Source: Candidatus Ozemibacteraceae bacterium
GTDB taxonomy: Bacteria > Muiribacteriota > Ozemobacteria > Ozemobacterales > Ozemobacteraceae
Direction of reading: 5' to 3'
NCBI GenBank assembly: GCA_937998695.1
Contig: CALLCO010000116.1
Location: 1-51,008, forward strand
Length of the DNA: 51,008 nucleotides
Shown here: positions 9,062 to 18,094 of the stretch, in pieces
Position numbering within the stretch: position 1 is the stretch's first letter
How the letters are laid out: every line of letters begins with the position of its first letter
The notes under the pieces: model-generated
What the model was told of the DNA's origin: nothing
The model's input: only the letters and a program-made list of their open reading frames with translations
Database searches by the model: none
Translations under genes and position numbers: made by a program

Positions 9062-10333
9062 GTGATCGTCAGGCTGGTTTCCTGTGGGCTGACCGTGGCG
9101 GCCCTGGCCCTGGTGGCCTTGTTCGCCGGGGCGGAAACGGGGCTGGTCTCGCTCGACCTGCAAACGTTGCGGCAGCGGGTCAAAGGGGGGGGGCGGCTGG
9201 CCGAGCGGCAACTGCTGGAGTTCGTTCGCAACCCGGAGCGGTTCCTCGCGCTGACGCTGATCGGCATCAACATGTCGCTGGTCTTGGCCACTTCATTGTT
9301 TTCCGAGCTGGTGGCCGGGTTCGACCCGGTCGTAACCTCGCTTGCCACCTCGGGATTGTCGGTCTTCATCTTCCTGGCCTGCGAACTCCTGCCCAAGACC
9401 GCCTTCGCGGGGCGGCCCCTCGAGCTGTCCCTGCGCTTCCTCCCACTCTATCGCTTCTTCGATCGGGTTCTTTCCCTGCCGATTCTTTTGGTAGCGGGGC
9501 TGACTCGCCGGTTCATGGATTCCCTGAAAATCGGCGGGGAGCGACGGAAACGGACGATCTCCCGCGAGGAGCTGCTCATCCTGCTGAGTGCCGGCGCGGC
9601 CTCGGGGGCCATCCGGGAGCGGCCCCATCGCATGGCGCGCGGGATCATCGGATTGAAACAGCGGTCTGTTTGTGAGATCATGAAGCCCCGGATCGCCCTG
9701 GTAACCCTGGAGGTGTCCGCCTCCCTGGCCCAGGCCCGGAAGGTGTTCGCGGAAACGGGCTACTCCCGGATTCCGGTCTACGAAGGGAATGTCGATCACG
9801 TGGTCGGGGTGGTGTATTTCAAGGATTTGTATCTGAGGGCCGGCGAGGGGACAGAACTGCGCGATCTGCTCAGCCGGCCGGAGATCGTGCCGGAGTTGGG
9901 CAACGCGTTCGAGCTGTTTCAGCGCATGCGTCGGCACAATTTCCAGGCGGCGGTGGTCCTCGACGAGTTCGGTTCGACCACCGGTCTGGTCACCCTGGAG
10001 GACCTCCTCGAAGAGGTGGTGGGCGAGATCGAGGACGAACTCGACGATTCCCCCTCCGACCTGAAGGTGCAGGCGGACGGCACCGTGCTGGCCCGCAGCG
10101 AAGTGGGGCTGGGGCGGTTTTGCGAAGAGACCGGCATCGAACTGACCGAAACGGAGAACCTCAATACCCTCAACGGGTTCATCCTGGCCCGCCTGGGGCG
10201 CATCCCCCAGACGGGGGAGTGCCTGCTTCTCGATGGGCACCGGTTCGAGATCCTGCAGGCTGACATGAAACGGACCATTTTGGTGAAGGTGCATATCGAG
10301 CATGAACCAGAACGACCCCCATCCGTTCGATAA
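9062..10333 (+). CDS. CNNM/CBS-domain transporter, CorC/HlyC type (second copy)
   Basis: This is a second protein of the same architecture as the gene 51 bases upstream, and clearly divergent from it. It has a CNNM membrane domain (FAGAETGLVSLDLQTLR; CELLPKTAF), a CBS pair (EIMKPRIALVTLEV to LDEFGSTTGLVTLEDLLEE) and a C-terminal CorC_HlyC domain, 423 residues in all. The GTG at 9062 is the first usable start and no strong ribosome binding site is visible. Tandem pairs of such genes are known in other genomes and may form heteromers (inference). The gene overlaps the DUF502 gene by 32 bases. Confidence 0.9.
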   Translation: MIVRLVSCGLTVAALALVALFAGAETGLVSLDLQTLRQRVKGGGRLAERQLLEFVRNPERFLALTLIGINMSLVLATSLFSELVAGFDPVVTSLATSGLSVFIFLACELLPKTAFAGRPLELSLRFLPLYRFFDRVLSLPILLVAGLTRRFMDSLKIGGERRKRTISREELLILLSAGAASGAIRERPHRMARGIIGLKQRSVCEIMKPRIALVTLEVSASLAQARKVFAETGYSRIPVYEGNVDHVVGVVYFKDLYLRAGEGTELRDLLSRPEIVPELGNAFELFQRMRRHNFQAAVVLDEFGSTTGLVTLEDLLEEVVGEIEDELDDSPSDLKVQADGTVLARSEVGLGRFCEETGIELTETENLNTLNGFILARLGRIPQTGECLLLDGHRFEILQADMKRTILVKVHIEHEPERPPSVR

Positions 10334-11021
10334 CGACCGGTGGCGGCAGGTGGCGGGTCTCGCCTTCGACGCTCTCGAGGCCCTGATCAACCGGGTCCGC
10401 ACTTTCTTCATCACCGGGGTGATCCTGCTGGTCCCGGCGGTGGTGACCCTGTTCATCATTTTCCAGTTGTTCCTGTTCGCCGATGGCTTCCTGGGGGAAT
10501 CGATCAGCCGGGCGATGGGCTACCGCATGCCCGGACTGGGGCTGATCGTCACCTTTTTGCTGTTCGTGGTGGCCGGGGCGGTCGGCCAGAACGTGCTGGG
10601 AAAGCGCCTGTGGCGATGGTTCGAGTATTCGCTCGAGAACCTGCCGGTGGTGCGGTCGTTGTATGTGGGCATCAAGCAGGTCTCGGATGTTCTGTTCCAG
10701 CAGCGGAAGTCGGAGTTCCGGCGGGTCGTGTTGGTCGAATATCCGCGGCGCGATCTGTGGATGATCGGGTTCGTCACCAGCGAACAGGCGACCTGGTATG
10801 CCACCGCCCATTTCACCGGGCGGCAGATGGTGTCGGTCTTCATTCCGACCACTCCCAACCCGACGTCGGGTTTCCTCATCCTGGTCGACCGCACGCAGGT
10901 CATCGACACTCCCCTGGGTATCGAGGAGGCCATGAAACTGGTGATCTCGGGGGGACTCGTGCAGACCACCCCCATCCCCCATCACGCCGGGACACCGGAT
11001 GAATTCACCATTCCCCACTGA
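10302..11021 (+). CDS. DUF502 family membrane protein
   Basis: This is a 239-residue protein of unknown function. Two transmembrane segments (about 36-60 and 77-98) are followed by a cytosolic region with the typical DUF502 segments NLPVVRSLYVGIKQVSDVLF, VVLVEYPRRDLWMIGFVT, VFIPTTPNPTSGF and TPLGIEEAMKLVISGG. The start overlaps the preceding gene, so expression is probably coupled to it. The role in the cell is not established for the family. Confidence 0.88.
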   Translation: MNQNDPHPFDNDRWRQVAGLAFDALEALINRVRTFFITGVILLVPAVVTLFIIFQLFLFADGFLGESISRAMGYRMPGLGLIVTFLLFVVAGAVGQNVLGKRLWRWFEYSLENLPVVRSLYVGIKQVSDVLFQQRKSEFRRVVLVEYPRRDLWMIGFVTSEQATWYATAHFTGRQMVSVFIPTTPNPTSGFLILVDRTQVIDTPLGIEEAMKLVISGGLVQTTPIPHHAGTPDEFTIPH

Positions 11022-11031
11022 GGACGTAGGC

Positions 11032-12945
11032 ATGTATCTTTCCTGTCGTTTCTTCCTGCGTTTTGGTCCGGGCCGGGCGTCACGTGCCCTGGCGGTGATG
11101 GGCCTGCTTCTGGTGACAATCCTGGCCAGGGCCCAGGACCTCGAGGACATCCGGGAATACTTGGCCCTGCGAGATGAGCTGACCCAGATCAAGGGACTGC
11201 TGGAACGATCCCTGTCGGATGAACCCGGCACCGGCAGTCTGGCCAATCCGGCGGCTGAGGTCGAAATCCAAGCCCGCCTGGCCCGGCTCGACGGAGAGAT
11301 CGCCCGCGTGGCCAACATGCCCGGGCCGTTGGCCGCCTACTATGCCGATCGCTTGCAACGCCTGGCGGCCGACTGCCGTGCCTTGTTCCCGTTCTTCGTG
11401 CAGCGTCTGGCCCTATCGGTGCGTCTGCCAATAGCCCCGGGACCAGCCAGCCTGCCCGCGCCCATCCCCGCCGCGCCGGTGGGGGGACTGGCGCCCGCTC
11501 AGCCCGCCCTTCCGCCATCCGTGCCGTCGACCCCCCAGGGGCCCGCGCCGCTGTCGGCCTCTCCGGCCCTGTCGGTAACCACCCCTCCCGCGGCGGGGTT
11601 TCCCGTTTCGCTGCCCTCACCAGGGCCCGCGCTGACGGGTGGCCCGGTCGTCTCTGGGCCTGACGCGGAGTTGTTGCGGCAACGCCGCGAGTTCTTCCAT
11701 CCCATCGGGGTGCGCACCCTCCTCGATCGCAAGCTCGCCCACGGGCTGCGGCCCGGCAGCCCTGGGGCCCTGCCCGGCCTGGTCCCCGATCTGCCACCTA
11801 CCACCGTTTCCGCCTCGATGGCCGCCGGTCTGCCGCTGCCGGCGCCGCCAGTCGCCAGCGCTCCCGTGCCTGTCATCACCTATCCCACGCTGCCCAAGTC
11901 GGTCGACGGGATGCCAGTGATCATCAATCCGCTCGAACCCTGGGACGGCCCCGATCCCCAGGTGCGGGAGACCCCGGGCATGCGGCCGTTGGCGGTCATG
12001 ATCGAGAATCACGTGCAGGCCCGCCCCCAGACAGCCCTGGATGAGGCCGAAGTGGTCTACGAGATTCCCGTCGAGGGGGGAATCACCCGGTTCATGGCCC
12101 TGTTCTATCACGTGCCGGGAATCATCGGCCCGGTGCGGAGTTGCCGGGAATATTTCATCGACCGGGCATTCGAGGTCAATGCCCTCTACGTGCACTGCGG
12201 CGGCAGCCCGAAGGGCTACGAGTATATCGGGAAGACCAAGATCTTCGCCATCGACGAGATCAGCAACGGGGGGCCGTTCTTCCGGGATCGCACCCGCAAG
12301 GCCCCGCACAATCTCTATGCCCGTGGCAAGGACCTGATCACTACCGCCAACCAGCGCCATCCGATGCAACTGCCCTACCAGCGACTTCCCCTGCGCTACG
12401 GCCCACATCCCTCCGCGGGGCCGGTCCCCGGGCGTGGGCTCGTCATCCGCTATCATGGCAACTACTCCGTGTCCTACCGGTTCAACCCCCGCTACAACCT
12501 GTATGATCGGTTCATGAACGGGGTCCAGCATCTCGACCGGGTGACCCTGAGGCCGGTTTCGCCCGGAACGGTCATCCTACAGGAGGCGGCCATGCGGGTG
12601 GTCGACGAGAAGGGACGCCAGGAGATCTCCTTCATCGGGCAAGGGAAGGCGTTCATCCTGCATGGAGGCACCCTGCTCCGCGCCACCTGGAAGAAGGATG
12701 GGATCCGCGAGTTCACCCGGTTCTTCGATGAGCATGGCCAACCGGTGATCTTTTCGAACAAAGCGCCGGTCTGGATCCAGGTCGTGTCGCCCCAGAACGC
12801 CGTGGTGTTCGATCCCCCCCTGGGGCCGGCCAAGGTAGCGGCCGCCCCGGTGGCCGCCGCCTTGGCCACCGTGGGTGGGGTGGCCAGCGAGGCCGCGCCC
12901 GTGACGGCCCAGGTCGCCGGGCCGCCGCCGGGAGCAACGCCATGA
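11032..12945 (+). CDS. Exported DUF3048 (YerB-like) protein
   Basis: DUF3048 proteins such as Bacillus YerB are exported proteins of unknown function. The N-terminus (MYLSCRFFLRF then a hydrophobic stretch ending LARAQ) is a good signal peptide. A helical segment follows, then about 170 residues of Pro/Ala-rich low-complexity sequence, then the DUF3048 core (about 300-590) with PLAVMIENHVQARPQTAL, GPVRSCREYF and RKAPHNLYA. I chose ATG 11032, which has GAGGACGTAGG upstream, over an in-frame ATG at 10999 that would overlap DUF502 and spoil the signal peptide. The stop overlaps the era start (ATGA). Confidence 0.86.
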   Translation: MYLSCRFFLRFGPGRASRALAVMGLLLVTILARAQDLEDIREYLALRDELTQIKGLLERSLSDEPGTGSLANPAAEVEIQARLARLDGEIARVANMPGPLAAYYADRLQRLAADCRALFPFFVQRLALSVRLPIAPGPASLPAPIPAAPVGGLAPAQPALPPSVPSTPQGPAPLSASPALSVTTPPAAGFPVSLPSPGPALTGGPVVSGPDAELLRQRREFFHPIGVRTLLDRKLAHGLRPGSPGALPGLVPDLPPTTVSASMAAGLPLPAPPVASAPVPVITYPTLPKSVDGMPVIINPLEPWDGPDPQVRETPGMRPLAVMIENHVQARPQTALDEAEVVYEIPVEGGITRFMALFYHVPGIIGPVRSCREYFIDRAFEVNALYVHCGGSPKGYEYIGKTKIFAIDEISNGGPFFRDRTRKAPHNLYARGKDLITTANQRHPMQLPYQRLPLRYGPHPSAGPVPGRGLVIRYHGNYSVSYRFNPRYNLYDRFMNGVQHLDRVTLRPVSPGTVILQEAAMRVVDEKGRQEISFIGQGKAFILHGGTLLRATWKKDGIREFTRFFDEHGQPVIFSNKAPVWIQVVSPQNAVVFDPPLGPAKVAAAPVAAALATVGGVASEAAPVTAQVAGPPPGATP

Positions 12946-13838
12946 CCCAACGCTTCGGCGCCATCGGGGTGTTCGGCCGGGCCAACGCCGGCAAGTCGAC
13001 GCTGGTCAACGCTCTGGTCGGTGAACCGGTCTCGATCGTGTCCAACCGACCGCAGACGACCCGCCGACGGGTGCTGGGCATTCTGACGGTCGGGGAGGCC
13101 CAGATGGTCTTCTGCGACACTCCCGGTCTCCATGCCATTCGCAACGAACTCGATTCGTTCATGGCGACCGAGATCGAGTCGACGACGGCGGGGCTGCAGG
13201 GCGCCCTCTATCTCGTCGATACGGCCGCGCCGGTCCCGGACGAGGACGCCGTCCATCTTGGCCAGCTCGGGCCCCGGTTGCAGGGGGGGCCGGTCTTTCT
13301 GGTGCTGAACAAGATCGATCGGGTCGACACGGCGGCGCTTGACGAACTCGAGAGCCGCTACGCCGCCCTGTTTACCTTCCAGAAGGTCTTTCGGATCGCG
13401 GCCAAAGAAGGGAAAGGGCTGCCGGCCCTCCAGGAATGCCTGCTGGCCATCCTGCCCGAAGGCCCCCACGCCTATGGGGCTGACGACTATACCTCGCTTT
13501 CGGAACGCGAAATCGTCGAGGAGGTCATTCGGGAGGTGCTGCTGCACCGCTATTCCCACGAGGTCCCCCATTCGGTGGCGGTGGTGGTCGAAGACTTCAA
13601 GGAGCGCGAGAACGGCAAGACATTCATCTCTGCCCATTTGTTCCTCGAGAAGGAGAATCACAAAAAGATCGTCATAGGGAAGGACGGGAAAGGCATCAAA
13701 ACCCTCGGGTCGATGGCCCGGGAGAAGTTGAACCAACTGCTCGGACGTGATATTTTCTTGCAACTCTGGGTCAAAGTCCGCCCCAATTGGCGGAAAAGCG
13801 GAGTGTGGGTGCGTCGGTTGGGCTATCAGCGTCGTTGA
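12942..13838 (+). CDS. era: GTPase Era
   Basis: Era is an essential GTPase that binds the 3' end of 16S rRNA during 30S assembly. Motifs: G1 GRANAGKST, switch region RPQTTRRR, G3 DTPG, G4 NKID, then a KH domain with IVIGKDGKGIKTLG near the C-terminus. Length 298 is normal. It overlaps the DUF3048 gene by 4 bases. The phoH-ybeY-corC-era neighbourhood is conserved across many bacteria. Confidence 0.97.
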   Translation: MTQRFGAIGVFGRANAGKSTLVNALVGEPVSIVSNRPQTTRRRVLGILTVGEAQMVFCDTPGLHAIRNELDSFMATEIESTTAGLQGALYLVDTAAPVPDEDAVHLGQLGPRLQGGPVFLVLNKIDRVDTAALDELESRYAALFTFQKVFRIAAKEGKGLPALQECLLAILPEGPHAYGADDYTSLSEREIVEEVIREVLLHRYSHEVPHSVAVVVEDFKERENGKTFISAHLFLEKENHKKIVIGKDGKGIKTLGSMAREKLNQLLGRDIFLQLWVKVRPNWRKSGVWVRRLGYQRR

Positions 13839-13895
13839 GGGGACCGGCAGCCGGATAGTCATGAGAAGACAAGGGAAACCCGGAAAGGGATCCGC

Positions 13896-15536
13896 ATGAA
13901 TTCGATCCTCATGGTGGTCGTCGCGGTTTTCATCATCCTGCTGGTCTTCATCATGTTTTCGATGGATGACCCCGAGGATTCCCCCGGGGAGCCGCTTGAC
14001 CCGCCTGCCCCGCCAGCAGCCCCTGCGGGGGCGGGGTCCGCGGTCGTTCCCACCCCGGTCGCGGGGGGCGGCGCCCCGCCGGGTGATCCGGCGGCGTCCG
14101 CGGCTGGCGCTCCGGTCCGTCGCCCCGCCCCGTCTGGCCCGCTGCCCCCGCTGGAAGCGCTCCCCGACAAGGGTGGCGACGATGATTTCCGGTTCCGGCA
14201 GACGCTCGAGGAACAGTATGCGCCGGTGACCGGGGTCAGCCGGGGGAATGCCGTCCTGGCCGTCGTGCAGATCCGGTTCCCCGAGTCGCTCCTGGGCGAC
14301 CCGGCGGCCTTCGCCACCGCTCTGGCCCGTGCCGAGAGCGTCCTCGATCCAGGCAAGGCACCGTTTCCCAACCAGTTCCGGGTGGCGCTGTTAAGCCAGA
14401 CGAGCCAGGTCTGGGTCTTCGGACTGGACGACGAATCCGATGATCCTGCCTTCGAAGGGGTGCTCACCGCCTTCAACGCCGTTTCCCGCTTCAAGAAGGC
14501 ACTGGAAGGCGATCCCGTGCTGTTCGAAGCCAAAGCCCGCCTGGCCATCGGCATGTCGACCGGCGAGATCGCCCGCATCACCCGTGGCGCGCTCGGTCTG
14601 GTCACCTACGCCGGCAAAGCGCTTTTCCTGGCCGAAACCCTGAGTCAGGCGGCCGGGGATTTCCAGGTCTACCTCGACGAGTCGATGCACCGGCTGGCCC
14701 AGCCCTGGTTTGACTTCCGGGAATGGAAGCCCATGAAATTGTGGCAGAACCTGCCGCCGGTTGCCTTCTTCGAGGTGGTCGGATGGAACAAGAAAGAAGA
14801 CATCTTCGCCTACGCTTCCCATCAGGAGGCCCCCGTCCGTCGGGCGGTCGCCGTCGCCTATCGCTATCTTGAGTTCGATGATCTTTCCGCCCTGCTGGGC
14901 CTGATTTCCGATCCGGACGAGCGGGTGGCCCTCGAAGCGCTCAATACCCTCGCTGAGATCAAGGACGACCGGGCTTTGGGCATCTTGAAAAAGATCCTGC
15001 CCGAGGCCAAGAATGCCACCCTGCGCAGTGCGGTCATCAAGGCCCTGGGCTCCCTCGGCCGGGAAGAGGTCATCCCCGTGCTGCTCGCCTCGACCCGCGA
15101 CGTCCACTGGCAGATCCGGTTCCATGCCGCCAAGGCCATGCATGCCATCGCCGGGGTCGATGCCTTGCGGCATCTCGAGCACATGGTCGATGACGAGGAC
15201 GGCGCGGTGCGCGCCTGCATCCGTGAACTCCTCTTCCGTCGCGACAAGGATGCTCGCCACCTGGCCGCCCTTCGCGAGCTGCTTGGCGACCTGTCGACCA
15301 GGGCTCGCCGGGCGGCCGTCGAGTCCCTGGCCGCCCTGGCCACCCGCGACAGCCTGCACATCCTGGCCGCCGCCTACTTTGACCAGGAACCCGAGCTGCA
15401 GCGTTTCATCCTGCGGCACCTGCGGGACGCCCGCAGCCCCGATGCTTACGAGTGTTTCCTGTCCATCTTCCGGCATGCCGACGATGCCCAACGGCCCGAG
15501 ATCATGACGGCCCTGCGACGGGCCCGACTGGGGTAG
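13896..15536 (+). CDS. Membrane-anchored degenerate nucleotide-cyclase-like / HEAT-repeat protein
   Basis: I do not recognise this as a named family. An N-terminal transmembrane helix (about 4-22) is followed by a Pro/Ala/Gly-rich linker (about 25-90). Residues about 118-265 resemble a class III nucleotide cyclase fold: VLAVVQIRF aligns with the metal-binding strand, and LAIGMSTGEIARI...LVTYAGKALFLAETLSQAA with the dimer arm and helix. The two metal aspartates seem to be absent, so it is probably non-catalytic. HEAT-like repeats fill about 310-545. Three bases separate it from the downstream regulator gene, so the pair is likely an operon; a sensor or scaffold role is inference. Confidence 0.75.
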   Translation: MNSILMVVVAVFIILLVFIMFSMDDPEDSPGEPLDPPAPPAAPAGAGSAVVPTPVAGGGAPPGDPAASAAGAPVRRPAPSGPLPPLEALPDKGGDDDFRFRQTLEEQYAPVTGVSRGNAVLAVVQIRFPESLLGDPAAFATALARAESVLDPGKAPFPNQFRVALLSQTSQVWVFGLDDESDDPAFEGVLTAFNAVSRFKKALEGDPVLFEAKARLAIGMSTGEIARITRGALGLVTYAGKALFLAETLSQAAGDFQVYLDESMHRLAQPWFDFREWKPMKLWQNLPPVAFFEVVGWNKKEDIFAYASHQEAPVRRAVAVAYRYLEFDDLSALLGLISDPDERVALEALNTLAEIKDDRALGILKKILPEAKNATLRSAVIKALGSLGREEVIPVLLASTRDVHWQIRFHAAKAMHAIAGVDALRHLEHMVDDEDGAVRACIRELLFRRDKDARHLAALRELLGDLSTRARRAAVESLAALATRDSLHILAAAYFDQEPELQRFILRHLRDARSPDAYECFLSIFRHADDAQRPEIMTALRRARLG

Positions 15537-15539
15537 GCC

Positions 15540-16937
15540 ATGGCGATCGACATTCTCATCGTCGACGACGAGGACATGATCCGCTGGACTCTGAAAGAGT
15601 CCCTCGAAGCTGAAGGCTATCGGGTCACCGATTTCGCCAACGCCCGTGATTTCCTGCGGTTTTTCCAGGAAAAGGGAGGGGACGTCGTCCTGCTCGACAT
15701 CCGGCTCCCTGATGCCAGCGGGCTCGATGTCCTGGTCGACATCACCCGCATCGACCCCTACGTGCCGGTGGTGGTGATGACCGCCTACGGCGACGTCGAG
15801 ACGGCCGTCAGTGCGATGAAGCGAGGGGCGTACGACTACCTGTCGAAGCCCTATAACCTCGCCGAGGTCAATCTTCTGATCCGCAAGATCGTCCAGGCTT
15901 CCCTGCTCAAGGGCCAGCTGACCCGGTACCTCGAAAAGGAAGAAACCAGCTATTCCCAGATTCTGGGCGAGAACGTCAAGATGAAGATCTTGCGCGAGCA
16001 CATCGCCATGGCCGCCCAGAGCGACCGCACCACGGTGCTGATCCGGGGTGAATCGGGCACCGGGAAAGAACTGGTGGCTCGTCAGATCCATCTGCAGAGC
16101 GCCCGCGCGGGCCAACCCTTCATCGATGTCAACGCCGCGGCCGTGACGGGCACCCTCCTCGAATCGGAGCTCTTCGGTCATGAGAAGGGCGCTTTCACCG
16201 ACGCCCAGCGGCAGAAGAAGGGCGTGTTCGAACTCGCCGACAAGGGAACCCTCTTCCTCGACGAAATCGGCGACCTTGATCCCAACCTGCAGGCCAAGCT
16301 GCTGCGGGTGCTCCAGGAGCGGCGGTTCCGCCGGGTCGGCGGGTCGGCCGACATCGCGGTCGACGTGCGGATCATCGCCGCCACCAATGCCGACCTCGAG
16401 AAGGCCATGGAGGAGGGCCGCCTGCGCCGGGATCTGTTCTACCGACTGAACGTCTTCACCCTGTTCCTCCCCCCTCTTCGCGAACGCAAGGACGACATCC
16501 TGCTGATGGCCCGCAGTTTCCTGGACTCCTTCCGGAAGGAATTCTCCAAGAACATATCAGGGTTCCATCCGGAAACCGTCGAGATCCTCTTGAACTATGA
16601 CTATCCGGGGAACGTGCGAGAGCTCAAGAACCTTATCGAGCGGGCCACGCTCCTGGAGACCACCAATAAGATCCGGCCCTCGAGTCTGCCTGAGGACATG
16701 CGCGGTCGTACCTCCATCCCCTCCCTCCTCGGGAGTGTTGCCGAGTCGACGGTCAAACCCTGGCACGCTCCGGGGTTCAACCTCAAGGACTATGTCGACT
16801 CTGTGGAAAAAAAGATCGTGGCGGAAGTCCTTGCCGAAGTGGAAGGCAAAAAGAACAAGGCGGCCAGCCTGCTTGGCCTGACCCGGTTCGCCCTTCGCCA
16901 CCAGCTGAAGAAGCACAGGCTGGAAGACGATACTTGA
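15540..16937 (+). CDS. NtrC-family sigma-54-dependent response regulator
   Basis: Three domains are visible: a receiver (about 1-120; acidic pocket DDE at 9-11, phosphoacceptor D53 in VVLLDIRLPD, K103), a sigma-54 interaction AAA+ domain (Walker A GESGTGKE 170-177; loop GAFTDA 217-222; Walker B GTLFLDEIGDL) and a C-terminal Fis-type helix-turn-helix ending NKAASLLGLTRFALRHQLKK. The sigma-54 contact loop reads GAFTDA rather than GAFTGA. At 465 residues it is complete. No histidine kinase is adjacent; the upstream cyclase-like/HEAT gene is its only operon partner. It implies that RpoN is present elsewhere in the genome. Confidence 0.93.
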   Translation: MAIDILIVDDEDMIRWTLKESLEAEGYRVTDFANARDFLRFFQEKGGDVVLLDIRLPDASGLDVLVDITRIDPYVPVVVMTAYGDVETAVSAMKRGAYDYLSKPYNLAEVNLLIRKIVQASLLKGQLTRYLEKEETSYSQILGENVKMKILREHIAMAAQSDRTTVLIRGESGTGKELVARQIHLQSARAGQPFIDVNAAAVTGTLLESELFGHEKGAFTDAQRQKKGVFELADKGTLFLDEIGDLDPNLQAKLLRVLQERRFRRVGGSADIAVDVRIIAATNADLEKAMEEGRLRRDLFYRLNVFTLFLPPLRERKDDILLMARSFLDSFRKEFSKNISGFHPETVEILLNYDYPGNVRELKNLIERATLLETTNKIRPSSLPEDMRGRTSIPSLLGSVAESTVKPWHAPGFNLKDYVDSVEKKIVAEVLAEVEGKKNKAASLLGLTRFALRHQLKKHRLEDDT

Positions 16938-17054
16938 TCGATGCAGCTGGTCGACCCAAAGCAATCCACTGGCTTGCCAGGAAATGTGCTGTTTTTACTC
17001 CTGCTGTTTGTGAAAAAATGGCACTAATTCTCCGCTTATGTGGAAAAAGCACAC

Positions 17055-17070
17055 TTCCCCTGAGGGGGAA
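17055..17070 (+). other. Short stem-loop in the AT-richer gap before ptsN
   Basis: The 217-base gap 16938-17154 is visibly richer in A+T than its surroundings. It holds a 6-bp stem, TTCCCC (17055-17060) and GGGGAA (17065-17070), with a 4-base loop. It may be an operator, a weak terminator for the regulator gene or a leader structure. I could not find a convincing -35/-10 pair here. Confidence 0.3.
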
Positions 17071-17154
17071 TCGTTGTACCAGTCACGCTAAGGTGTTGGC
17101 ATGTTTCCTGCGTTGATTTTGAGTCCCGAACGTTCGTCTGCAGGAGTGGCAAGG

Positions 17155-17604
17155 ATGATTTCCGAGTTGTTGCAAGAGAATTTCATCGAACTGGATTTGG
17201 ACGTCGTTTCGAAAAACGAGGCCATTGCGAAGTTATCGACCCTGTTGTGTTCCTCCGGCAAGGTCAACGACCACCAGGATTTCGTGAAGGCCGTCATGGA
17301 TCGGGAAAAGTTGGGCAGCACCGCCATCGGAGCCGGGATCGCCATTCCTCACGCCCGGGCCAATACCGTCAACGAGGTTTCGATCGCGTTCGCCCGCTCC
17401 GGCAAGGGAATCGATTTCAACTCCGTGGACGGTGACCCGGTCCACCTGATCTTCCTGCTCGCCGCTCCGATCGAATCGGGCAGCCTCTACCTCAAACTGC
17501 TGGCCCGCATCTCCAGGCTCCTCCGCTACCAAGATCTGATCGAAGACCTGAAGAAGGCCAAATCCAAAGAAGAAATCGTCCAGATCATCTCTTCCAAGGA
17601 ATAG
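17155..17604 (+). CDS. ptsN: PTS IIA-like nitrogen regulatory protein PtsN
   Basis: The product has the fructose/mannitol/Ntr-type EIIA fold. The phosphorylated histidine is H66 in GIAIPHARANTV. The segments STAIGAGIAIPH and HLIFLLAAP are typical, and the length (149) suits a stand-alone regulatory IIA. I chose ATG 17155 because AGGAG (17142-17146) lies 8 bases upstream and the protein then begins MISELLQENFIELDL, as family members do; an upstream ATG at 17101 adds an unrelated tail. No sugar permease is nearby, so a regulatory role is more likely than transport. It lies 10 bases before the RsbW-like gene. Confidence 0.93.
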   Translation: MISELLQENFIELDLDVVSKNEAIAKLSTLLCSSGKVNDHQDFVKAVMDREKLGSTAIGAGIAIPHARANTVNEVSIAFARSGKGIDFNSVDGDPVHLIFLLAAPIESGSLYLKLLARISRLLRYQDLIEDLKKAKSKEEIVQIISSKE

Positions 17605-17614
17605 GGGGCGATTT

Positions 17615-18091
17615 GTGTTGCCCGCCTCACCCCCTCGATCCGAGACGAGCACCCTCCGCCTTTCTCCGGATGGGTTGTCCATCCATATGCGCATCCCGGC
17701 CGAGCGGCCGTACCTCCGGAATGCCCTGCTCACCCTCCGGGAGATCTGTGACCACCTGAATGTTCAGCCGGCCCAAAGCAACCGTATCACCCTGGCTCTC
17801 GAGGAAGCCCTGCTGAACGCGGTCGAACACGCCTACAACGGGCATGCCCACGAGGGGCAGATCGACCTGCAGTTCACCATCGAGGGCGATGAATTCCTAG
17901 TCATAGTGGAAGACTTCGGACGGGGTATTTCCCCCGAGCACGCAGTGGGGTATATTCACGACGACCGCATACTCGAAGATCGGGGAAGAGGATTGTGCCT
18001 ATTGCGGGGAATGTCCGACAGATCGGTCGTGCAGGCCACCGACCGGGGAACCAGAGCCACCATGATGTTTCATGTGCCTGCCAACGCGTGA
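17615..18091 (+). CDS. RsbW-like anti-sigma factor / serine kinase (HATPase_c_2)
   Basis: A 158-residue GHKL ATPase of the anti-sigma-factor type. The N box EEALLNAVEHAY, the G1 box EDFGRGI and the G2 box DRGRGLCLL are all present. Such proteins bind sigma factors or phosphorylate an anti-anti-sigma (STAS) partner; neither partner is encoded here. GTG at 17615 follows AGGGGGCG. An alternative start is the adjacent TTG. It stands between ptsN and ndk. Confidence 0.86.
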   Translation: MLPASPPRSETSTLRLSPDGLSIHMRIPAERPYLRNALLTLREICDHLNVQPAQSNRITLALEEALLNAVEHAYNGHAHEGQIDLQFTIEGDEFLVIVEDFGRGISPEHAVGYIHDDRILEDRGRGLCLLRGMSDRSVVQATDRGTRATMMFHVPANA

Positions 18092-18094
18092 TCC

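Noticed and set aside
17019-17038. Sigma-54-like TGGCAC site before ptsN
   Set aside because: The -24-like TGGCAC is followed by a GC two bases too far for the -12 element.
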